Shown here piece after piece: positions 1-5,752 of a stretch of DNA of 12,278 nt. The notes below the pieces were generated by a model. It was not told the origin of the DNA. It was given only the letters and a program-made list of their open reading frames with translations, and searched no databases. Each line of letters begins with the position of its first letter. Within the stretch, counting starts at the first letter, position 1. The translations under genes and the position numbers were made by a program. The stretch lies in contig CAZDCT010000013.1 of assembly GCA_964504075.1 (NCBI GenBank), positions 1-12,278 on the forward strand, written 5' to 3'. The DNA is from JAHJCL01 sp964504075 (GTDB lineage Bacteria > Patescibacteriota > Minisyncoccia > Minisyncoccales > DG-74-3).

Positions 1-59
1 TCGAACGCACAACCTACTGCTTAGAAGGCAGTTGCTCTATCCAATTGAGCTACGGGGAC
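1..59 (-). tRNA. tRNA-Arg (anticodon TCT), 3' end cut by window edge
   Basis: Read on the minus strand, the molecule begins GTCCCCG (acceptor strand), then a D arm with stems GCTC/GAGC around a loop containing GG, an anticodon stem ACTGC/GCAGT with loop CTTCTAA (anticodon TCT, decoding AGA/AGG), a variable loop AGGTT, and the T arm beginning GTGCG-TTCGA. The 3' half of the T stem, the acceptor 3' strand and the end lie outside the window, so about 59 of roughly 76 nt are visible. It lies 32 nt downstream of the last pilus-operon gene on the same strand but has its own promoter. The isotype is certain from the loop; the 3' end cannot be seen. Confidence 0.95.
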
Positions 60-70
60 AAGTAATCAAT

Positions 71-99
71 ATTTTAAATCAAATTAATTGTTTAGTCAA
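71..99 (-). promoter_or_regulatory. Sigma70-type promoter of tRNA-Arg
   Basis: On the minus strand TTGACT (99-94) and TAAAAT (76-71) are separated by exactly 17 nt, each hexamer 5 of 6 to consensus. The predicted start is near 64, about 5 nt before the mature tRNA 5' end. The -35 box overlaps the last codons and TAA stop of the preceding small membrane protein gene. This is seen in the sequence; activity is inferred. Confidence 0.7.
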
Positions 100-397
100 T
101 TGCTATAAAAATATTAAGATGTTCCTCAAAATCCAACTCATTAAACCTTTTCTCTCTTTGTTCCCAAATATCTAAAATTTGTTGATAAGTAGTTTTGTCA
201 AACTCTAAGGGACTCTCAGAAACCTCTATTTCTTTCCTCTGAACCAAAGTAACGTTTTGGTAAAAAATAAAAGCACTAAGAATCAAGAAAATCAGTAAAA
301 TCCCTAAAAAAGTTAAAAAAGCATAAACGGCTAATTTTTTAGGTATTTTTTTAAAAAATTGTTTAATCTTTTTAGTTTTAACCCTAGTCACTTTCAT
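92..397 (-). CDS. Small single-pass membrane protein, last gene of the pilus operon
   Basis: This 101-residue protein is not one I can assign to a named family. The first 21 residues are very basic (about nine Lys/Arg, KKIKQFFKKIPKK-like), followed by one hydrophobic segment at about 23-46 and a short, charged, outside-facing tail with an amphipathic stretch at about 68-90 (TTYQQILDIWEQREKRFNEL). The positive-inside rule predicts a cytoplasmic N-terminus. Its ATG overlaps the PilO stop by 4 nt (ATGA), so translation is coupled to PilO, and an AGGA lies just 4 nt upstream, closer than ideal. It occupies the position where PilP follows PilO in Proteobacteria but has no lipobox and no PilP-like beta domain. 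A pilus-assembly role is inferred from position alone. Confidence 0.85.
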   Translation of the reverse strand: MKVTRVKTKKIKQFFKKIPKKLAVYAFLTFLGILLIFLILSAFIFYQNVTLVQRKEIEVSESPLEFDKTTYQQILDIWEQREKRFNELDFEEHLNIFIAID

Positions 398-963
398 TGT
401 TCCTGTTGAGTAAAAACTTTTATATTAAGAATGGTTTTTACGTTCCCCAATACAAGATTCTCAAATTCTTTTGATTCGATTTCTTTTTCAGTCAATCTCT
501 TGATGTTTAAACTTTCAATTTCAATTAAATAGGGGCTATATTCTATCTTTTTTAGAAATTTCAAAAAATTAGGGAAATATCCGACTGAAGTAATCTTAAG
601 TGGTAAAAATGACCGTTTATCTTCTTTAACCCTTGAAATCTGAATAGGAAGAATCTCGGTTTGCAGTTGACAATCCTGAGAAATTTTTTCTAAAGACTCC
701 ATAAATCTCACCGGCGCCTTAGGATCAATGAAAAGATTAAAAGCTTTCTCAAAATTTGGCTCAAGCTCTGAATAGGTTGTGTTAAACTCTTCTAAGTTTC
801 TGATTTTTGCCTCAAATACAATAAGGTCTTTTTTAGCAGAAATCAATTCTTGAGAATTTTTTCTAATATCTGAAATAAGAGGATAAATCAAAAAAACAAT
901 AAGGCCAATATTAAGAATACAGAATATTATTAGCGATGTTTGGGTTTTATTTTGGAAATTCAT
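394..963 (-). CDS. pilO: PilO-like inner-membrane alignment protein
   Basis: PilO pairs with PilN to form the periplasm-facing part of the type IV pilus inner-membrane alignment complex. This 189-residue protein has the family layout: a short cytoplasmic N-terminus, one transmembrane segment at about 10-30, a coiled coil at about 32-62, then a compact alpha/beta region (about 75-185) with the VRFMESLEKI and FLKFLKKIE helices typical of the PilO ferredoxin-like fold. The length is normal to slightly short for PilO. The ATG overlaps the PilN stop by 4 nt (ATGA), as does its own stop with the next gene. No Shine-Dalgarno sequence is visible, so translation probably depends on coupling. The call rests on fold pattern plus its place right after PilN; sequence conservation in PilO is always low. 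Confidence 0.85.
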   Translation of the reverse strand: MNFQNKTQTSLIIFCILNIGLIVFLIYPLISDIRKNSQELISAKKDLIVFEAKIRNLEEFNTTYSELEPNFEKAFNLFIDPKAPVRFMESLEKISQDCQLQTEILPIQISRVKEDKRSFLPLKITSVGYFPNFLKFLKKIEYSPYLIEIESLNIKRLTEKEIESKEFENLVLGNVKTILNIKVFTQQEQ

Positions 964-1499
964 TTTAATTGAACTTTAAAACTTGCTGAAAACTCAATAT
1001 CATTGGGTTTAACCCAATTAGGAGGGGGGAAGTCAACTTCTTGAAACATATCTTCGCTCTCAAGGTTTTTCTTAAATTCCAGCAAAATATCTCTATCGGG
1101 AGAAAACCCAGAAAGAGAAACTGAGAGTTCGCTTTCTTTCTTTGTTAAAAGACTAAAATTAGTTAAATAAGTGCTTGAAGGAAGCTTTTGAGAAAGCCTT
1201 TCTAAAATTTCGCTTTTCCTAAAATCTTTTTCATAAAAAGTTTTAAGATCGGAAAAGGAAAGGTCTTGATCCTTAATCTCTTGCTCAATCTCCTGGGTTG
1301 AAGAACTATCAAGCTTTTTCTGCTCAAGGAAAATTTTTTGAGCCTCTAGTTCTCCTGAGATATAAATTTTGATTGAGAGTAAAATTAGAGCAAAACAAAA
1401 CAAGGCAAGAAAAAGAATAATTCCTAAAATTAAAATGAGTTTCTGATTTTCTTCTTGTATTAAAACTATTTTTTCCTTTGGAGATAATAAATTAATCAT
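960..1499 (-). CDS. pilN: PilN-like inner-membrane alignment protein
   Basis: PilN connects cytoplasmic PilM to PilO. The N-terminus MINLLSPKEK is the characteristic PilN INLLP-type motif that docks into PilM, followed by a transmembrane helix (about 21-46), a charged coiled-coil linker (about 48-90) and a small domain with the usual LSQKLPSSTYLTNF and SVSLSGFSPD pattern. I chose the ATG at 1499 (179 residues): AAGGA (1509-1505) sits 5 nt upstream, and this start gives the canonical MINLL end. An ATG two codons earlier (1505) overlaps the PilM stop by 4 nt (ATGA) and would add only Met-Ile; it remains possible. The stop overlaps the PilO start by 4 nt. Confidence 0.88.
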   Translation of the reverse strand: MINLLSPKEKIVLIQEENQKLILILGIILFLALFCFALILLSIKIYISGELEAQKIFLEQKKLDSSSTQEIEQEIKDQDLSFSDLKTFYEKDFRKSEILERLSQKLPSSTYLTNFSLLTKKESELSVSLSGFSPDRDILLEFKKNLESEDMFQEVDFPPPNWVKPNDIEFSASFKVQLK

Positions 1500-1509
1500 A
1501 ATCATCCTT
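1500..1509 (-). promoter_or_regulatory. Ribosome binding site that decides the PilN start
   Basis: On the minus strand AAGGA (1509-1505) is followed by TGATT and then ATG at 1499. It is among the few good Shine-Dalgarno matches in the operon. It overlaps the end of PilM and favours the second of two in-frame ATGs, since it touches the first ATG and so cannot serve it. Confidence 0.55.
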
Positions 1510-2629
1510 GTTTTTTCCCCCTTAAAGCTAAACCAATGGCTGTTGTATAGGCTAATGATTTTTCTAAAAAGGCTTTAGGCATTTTCTTTTTAGTGTTTGG
1601 TGAAATATTAATCAGAGAGTTTCCTAATTCAACTGGAATTTTTAATTCAATCGAAAGAAGTTCTGAAAGCCCTTTTAGATTTGCCCCACCACCACAAAGT
1701 AAAATCTTTTCTATTTCCTTATGATTGTTTGAAAAATGTTTAAAAGAAGGGTGGGTTTTATAATAAGTAATATAATTTTTAATTTGCTGCAAAAGGTCGG
1801 TTAAAGCAGGAATTAAAGCCTCAAAAACTCTTCCCTGTTCTATCTTTTTTTCAGCCTTATTTCGTTTGGTTGTAAAATGAATTTTTCCTTCTAAACCATG
1901 CTTAATTTTTAATTTTTCAGCTTCCTTTTCCCCCACATTAAGAGCTTTAGCAACAATCTTGGTAAAGCTCTGAGAGGAAACAGGAATAAAGGTACTGAAT
2001 CTGACACAATTTCCAGAAAAAACAATAAATCCTGTTTTGGTAAATCCTAAATCAATTAACAAAACAGTTTTGTCTGAAGTTTTATTTTTAATTAAAGCTC
2101 GGGCAATAGCCAAGGATTCAACCTCTAAACATAATGGTTGAAGTCCTGCTTTTTTAAGACAGGAAATGTAGGGATCAACACTTTTTCTGGGAAGGGCGGC
2201 AATTAAAACCTCTATTTCTTTTGAATTATCAGCAAAAGAAATAACCTGAAAATCTAAATAAACTTTTTCAATTGGTAAGGGAATATAATTCTCAGCATCA
2301 TAAAGAATAGCAGATTCTAAATCTTTTTTAGACATTCTGGGCATTTTAACTACTTGTAAAAATGCACTTTCTTCTGGTAAAGAACAAATAACGTATTTTG
2401 TTTTTATCTTTTCTCCCTTAACTTCAAGTATGGCTTTTTTAATAACCCTAGTTAGTTCCTCCTGTTTTTTAATCTCCCCTTTTTTAATAATTCCAGGCGC
2501 TATTTCTGTTTCACCAAAAGATTCCAATTCTAAAAATTCTCTGCCTTTTTTAATTTTAGCAATCTTTAAAGAAAAATCAGAAATATCTAGTCCAAAAAAT
2601 TCAGGTTTTAAATTAAGAAAATCAAGCAT
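1502..2629 (-). CDS. pilM: PilM actin-like ATPase of type IV pilus assembly
   Basis: PilM is a cytoplasmic FtsA/actin-fold protein that binds ATP and the PilN N-terminus. Counting from the ATG at 2629 (375 residues), the actin-family signatures are the phosphate-1 strand FFGLDISDFSLKIAKI (11-26), the phosphate-2 loop LLIDLGFTKTGF (190-201), and the adenosine motif LLCGGGANLKGL (310-321), followed by the C-terminal SLAYTTAIGLAL helix (358-369). Also typical are KMPRMSKKDLESAI and the AENYIPLP segment. The frame can be opened as far as a TTG at 2668 (388 residues), but that adds 13 residues that overlap the PilX-like gene and are not PilM-like; the ATG 13 nt after the PilX-like stop gives the usual family N-terminus. 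Ends in a TGA overlapping an upstream PilN ATG. Confidence 0.93.
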   Translation of the reverse strand: MLDFLNLKPEFFGLDISDFSLKIAKIKKGREFLELESFGETEIAPGIIKKGEIKKQEELTRVIKKAILEVKGEKIKTKYVICSLPEESAFLQVVKMPRMSKKDLESAILYDAENYIPLPIEKVYLDFQVISFADNSKEIEVLIAALPRKSVDPYISCLKKAGLQPLCLEVESLAIARALIKNKTSDKTVLLIDLGFTKTGFIVFSGNCVRFSTFIPVSSQSFTKIVAKALNVGEKEAEKLKIKHGLEGKIHFTTKRNKAEKKIEQGRVFEALIPALTDLLQQIKNYITYYKTHPSFKHFSNNHKEIEKILLCGGGANLKGLSELLSIELKIPVELGNSLINISPNTKKKMPKAFLEKSLAYTTAIGLALRGKKQG

Positions 2630-2642
2630 TTTAATTAAAGGG

Positions 2643-4055
2643 TTAATATGTCTCTTCCCAGTGTTCAATAGTCACTATTGGGGAGTAGGGTAGATCTGAT
2701 TCTGGTGGAGGCTCTGACCCGCCCCACACTGCCTCAGAGACTATTGTATTGTCTAAATAAATATTAACAGGTAACCAGGCACTAGTAAAAGAGATTTTTC
2801 TTGCCAAGATGCCTCCTGTTATATTGAAATTCTGAGGCATGCTTACCATTTTCATCTCATCGTAAGCATAAACCAAACCAGTAATATTAATATCTTGAAA
2901 AGAAGAATAAGGACCAAAATTAATCTTGCTTTGCGTTAAAAGACCAGATGGTTTTCCAGGCCCCAGATCATTAATTGTTATTTGGTTAAATCCACAATCT
3001 TTGTCACCTTGCCTTGTCCAACAATGGCGCTCTCCAATATTAACTGTTCCATCGGCTATCAAAATCCCGTTAACAATAATATTTCTTTCTCCTTTTAGAT
3101 CAATTGCTCCGGCTATATAAGTAATTTCATTATTCAAAATTAAAGTTCCTCCTTCCCCTACTTGCCATAAAAGATCCTCAAAATCACCTGACGTGTAAAT
3201 ACAATTTGTAGCACACTCTACTCCATTACATAAAACACTACATTGAAAAGAGTTTTGAAGAGTCTGGGCTCTATTATAATAAGAATCAGTATCCTCTAAA
3301 TTAAAATTAATCCCGGGCATATCTGCTGAACTGGGAGGACATCCTTCATCCGAACAATCACCCTCACAAACATTTTTTGAGCAGGTGGCAGTAGAAATAA
3401 GAGAACTAGCCACTTGACTAATGTTGCCCACTGCTAAAGCTTTACCTTCGAGCACTTCTTCAGTTTCAAGATTATCGTTTATCGTGACTGTGCTAAGGTG
3501 TTTAATATCTAAGTTCTTATTACTAAAAAGATTGCCATTATGTATGTTTATATTGCTAAATTGAATGCTTATGTTTTCAGCAGTTCCACCAGAAAAAATA
3601 GCACTGTCTTGGGTTAAACTTCCAAATGTTTTAAAAACCTTTACCCTGACTTCTCTTTGAACTATTCTTCCATCAACAAGATTTAATTGAGCAGTAGAAA
3701 TTATCTCCCCCCTGGCACAATCAGAATTTTGGATCTGAACTTGATAAGAACTGTTTGGAAATAGAATATTATTTCTTGAAAAACTGGCTGACCAATCATT
3801 ACAACCTGGCTCTTCTTCAAAATTACTGCTCCACTCTGGATCGTGCTTTAATTTCCAAATAGCCTCATTAACACCAGCTTCTGCCAAATAATATACCTGG
3901 GCAGCCTTAACTTGACTCTCGGATATCTTAGATTCGGAAACAGTAAAATTTAAAAAATAAAAGCTTAAAAGCAATAATAAAGTAAGAGTAATGCTGGCAA
4001 TAATAATTATTACTCCTTTTTCTGAAAAAACTCTTTTTTCAAGTTGAAAAAACAT
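2643..4055 (-). CDS. PilX/GspK-like minor pseudopilin with a cysteine-rich, beta-repeat ectodomain
   Basis: This 470-residue protein is probably the tip-most minor pseudopilin. A short basic leader ends in EKG (12-14), followed by a hydrophobic helix (15-37) and the PilX N-terminal signature (SESKISESQVKAAQVYYLAE, with the AEAGVNEA run at 58-65). Like GspK, it lacks Glu at position +5 after the predicted cleavage at Gly14. The large remainder (about 145-445) has repeated short beta strands rich in Ile, Asn and Gly (for example NISIQFSNINIHNG and NIIVNGILIADGTVNIG), suggesting a beta-solenoid or adhesin-like fold. It holds 12 cysteines, eight of them clustered at 225-239 and 272-285. Its start overlaps the PilW-like stop by 1 nt (TAATG). 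The pseudopilin role is well supported by context; the ectodomain's function is unknown. Confidence 0.85.
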   Translation of the reverse strand: MFFQLEKRVFSEKGVIIIIASITLTLLLLLSFYFLNFTVSESKISESQVKAAQVYYLAEAGVNEAIWKLKHDPEWSSNFEEEPGCNDWSASFSRNNILFPNSSYQVQIQNSDCARGEIISTAQLNLVDGRIVQREVRVKVFKTFGSLTQDSAIFSGGTAENISIQFSNINIHNGNLFSNKNLDIKHLSTVTINDNLETEEVLEGKALAVGNISQVASSLISTATCSKNVCEGDCSDEGCPPSSADMPGINFNLEDTDSYYNRAQTLQNSFQCSVLCNGVECATNCIYTSGDFEDLLWQVGEGGTLILNNEITYIAGAIDLKGERNIIVNGILIADGTVNIGERHCWTRQGDKDCGFNQITINDLGPGKPSGLLTQSKINFGPYSSFQDINITGLVYAYDEMKMVSMPQNFNITGGILARKISFTSAWLPVNIYLDNTIVSEAVWGGSEPPPESDLPYSPIVTIEHWEETY

Positions 4056-4846
4056 TAAAGATTTCTTGTAAAAATTTTAGTTTCTAAATCAATTCTTTTA
4101 TTCTTTTTCTCCAGAACAAGACAAATATTAATCACTCTTAACCCCCAGAAATTAATATTGGTTACATATTCACCAACAAGTTGTTCTTGTAAAATATTGT
4201 TTTCTATGGTCTGTCCATCTGGCGGCACAGCATTCCACGACACATAAACATTGGAGTCATCAGAAAAATAATAAACAACCACCTGTCGCTTAACATCAGT
4301 TCCTTGTGTAAAATATCGAATATAATAATAAGAGCTGTCTATTTTATAGGTTGAACCAGTTAAAGGAACAGTGTCCCACTCAGACCTTATCTCTGCTTGT
4401 TTAGTTACTCCATTATAATCAATAATTTCTCTTGTTTGGCCAGACCCAATCCCCTCAATAATCTTAATAAACATGTTGTTATAATAATCGTCCTGACTTG
4501 AAGAATCAAAGTCAAGAACTATTGTTTTGGCCCCTGCTCCCTGAACTAAGCCTTGTTCAATTATAGATGGAGTATGGCCATCATGAAACATAATCTCTTC
4601 TGACGGATCAATTTCCTCTTCAGGAAGTTCAGTAATAATTTCTTTTGTCTGACGGATTTCTCTTGCCATTCTTTCTAAAATTACTCGACCATTCTGAGTA
4701 ATTTCTACAGCTGCTTCACCCTCTTGATAGGCTCGCTGACTCAATAAATTAATACCAGATATTGCGCTAGTAATAATTAAAAGAAGACTAATCACCAATA
4801 AAAGCTCTGTTAAGGTAAAACCTTTTTGAAAATAAGTTTGATCCAT
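4055..4846 (-). CDS. PilW/GspJ-like minor pseudopilin
   Basis: The N-terminus is a class III signal peptide: QKG (7-9) then FTLTELLLVISLLLIITSAI, with cleavage predicted after Gly9, Phe at +1 and Glu at +5 (Glu14). A GspJ/PilW-like helix with QNGRVILERMAREIRQ (51-66) follows. Residues about 103-170 form a distinct module (TIVLDFDSSSQDDYYNNMFI, then IGSGQTREIIDYNG) resembling a small beta module recurrent in phage and surface proteins; it looks inserted into the pseudopilin head. The rest (171-263) is a beta-rich C-terminal part. At 263 residues it is the third of the H-I-J-K set. It starts 2 nt after the PilV-like stop (TAATTATG) without a visible Shine-Dalgarno sequence. PilW and GspJ are not reliably separable from sequence alone. 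Confidence 0.87.
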   Translation of the reverse strand: MDQTYFQKGFTLTELLLVISLLLIITSAISGINLLSQRAYQEGEAAVEITQNGRVILERMAREIRQTKEIITELPEEEIDPSEEIMFHDGHTPSIIEQGLVQGAGAKTIVLDFDSSSQDDYYNNMFIKIIEGIGSGQTREIIDYNGVTKQAEIRSEWDTVPLTGSTYKIDSSYYYIRYFTQGTDVKRQVVVYYFSDDSNVYVSWNAVPPDGQTIENNILQEQLVGEYVTNINFWGLRVINICLVLEKKNKRIDLETKIFTRNL

Positions 4847-4848
4847 AA

Positions 4849-5292
4849 TTACTTTTTAGTAATTAAACTTATTATTTGATTGCTTTTTTCAGAAAGTCCA
4901 AAAAATGTTTTCCAGAAAATAGTTACTTCTATTTTTTTCATTCCTGGATCAGGATTACAATTAATAACTTCTGAAAAATCCGAGTCAGGGTCAACACAAA
5001 CTACTTCTATTTCTCTTTGATAAGAATTAAACGGAGAATCTAAAACATGCTTTGTTTCTATAAGACCAAAGGAAATTTCTTCATATGATTGTGAAATAAG
5101 TTCTTCAATTTTTGCTTGTCCAAGCTGACTAGCTATTGTGGTCCTTTTAGACGATCCCAAGATTTTAGTGCCTAAAGGAAAAGCTTGTAAAACAGCAATA
5201 ATTCCAGTGGTTAAAATAAAGATTGATATTAATACTTCTATTAAGGTAAATCCCTGTTTACCAACAAGCATAGTTTTTTTGTTTAAAAACAT
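4849..5292 (-). CDS. PilV/GspI-like minor pseudopilin
   Basis: This is a minor pseudopilin expected to join the pilus tip complex. From the ATG at 5292 (147 residues) a 14-residue leader ends in GKQG, then FTLIEVLISIFILTTGIIAV: cleavage after Gly14, Phe at +1 and Glu19 at +5. FILTTGIIAVLQAFPLG followed by QLGQAKIEELISQSYEEI is the PilV/GspI pattern. Two Cys (VVCVDPD and INCNPD) could form one disulfide in the head. The frame opens at a TTG at 5301, but the ATG at 5292, 1 nt after the preceding TAA (TAATATG), is better supported; an ATG at 5271 giving a shorter leader is also possible. No Shine-Dalgarno sequence is visible, consistent with translational coupling. Confidence 0.88.
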   Translation of the reverse strand: MFLNKKTMLVGKQGFTLIEVLISIFILTTGIIAVLQAFPLGTKILGSSKRTTIASQLGQAKIEELISQSYEEISFGLIETKHVLDSPFNSYQREIEVVCVDPDSDFSEVINCNPDPGMKKIEVTIFWKTFFGLSEKSNQIISLITKK

Positions 5293-5293
5293 A

Positions 5294-5752
5294 TTAATCA
5301 ATTACTCTTATAAAACCAGACGGTCTTACATTAATGGTTTTTGTTTTATTGTGAACATTTTCTATGGTAATTTGAGCGTTTTCTTTTACCGCTCCATAAG
5401 AATTATATCTTACTTCATTATTAGATAGCGAAGGAACAATGGTAAGCCCAATAATCTCTTCTGGAATTAGTCCCTGTTTAAAAGATTGACTCTCTCCACA
5501 TTGAATTATTTGATATGCTCTATTAGATGGAAAATTGTCTGGTAAAACAAAACAATACTCAACTTGTTCAGAAACAGCAAGCTGCTGAGTAAGGCGGAGA
5601 TTAGAAACCAAATCCCTGACAACACCATTTAATTGAAGTGTTGGCTGAAAATTTCTCAAAAGAGGAAAACTAATCAGGGCTAAAATTCCAATAATAGCCA
5701 CAACAACGAGGACTTCTGTTAAAGTAAAACTGTTTTGTACTTTTGAGTCCAT
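5294..5752 (-). CDS. GspH/FimT-like minor pseudopilin with Ser at the cleavage site
   Basis: This 152-residue pseudopilin opens MDSKVQNS then FTLTEVLVVVAIIGILALIS, a typical class III helix with Glu13 at +5. Position -1, normally Gly, is Ser8 (codon AGT). The segment GVVRDLVSNLRLTQQLAVSE (43-62) is the GspH/FimT signature, followed by a small beta head ending in TINVRPSGFIRV, matching the C-terminal FSPxG-type end of the family. It is the first of four adjacent minor pseudopilins (H-I-J-K order), which argues for a tip-initiation role. The start overlaps the PilC stop by 1 nt (TAATG); GAGGGA upstream gives it one of the best Shine-Dalgarno sequences in the operon. Whether it is processed efficiently with Ser at -1 is open. 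Confidence 0.88.
   Translation of the reverse strand: MDSKVQNSFTLTEVLVVVAIIGILALISFPLLRNFQPTLQLNGVVRDLVSNLRLTQQLAVSEQVEYCFVLPDNFPSNRAYQIIQCGESQSFKQGLIPEEIIGLTIVPSLSNNEVRYNSYGAVKENAQITIENVHNKTKTINVRPSGFIRVID

Noticed and set aside
86..101. Weak inverted repeat AATTG/CAATT after the last pilus gene as an operon terminator
   Set aside because: The stem is 5 bp, AT-rich, lacks a T-tract and overlaps the stop codon and the tRNA-Arg promoter. The operon end is not marked by a credible intrinsic terminator here.
170..202. TTGACA-like match inside the small membrane protein gene on the minus strand
   Set aside because: No good -10 lies at 16-18 nt, and the tRNA-Arg promoter just downstream is far better.
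2630..2668. TTG start for PilM at 2668
   Set aside because: It would overlap the preceding gene and add 13 residues unlike the PilM N-terminus; the ATG at 2629 gives the normal family start.
2430..2693. Plus-strand open frame opposite PilM and the PilX-like end, and similar plus-strand frames at 2926, 5138, 6161, 8895, 9508 and 10597
   Set aside because: Each lies wholly opposite a well-supported conserved gene, has no recognisable domain and no promoter or binding site of its own.
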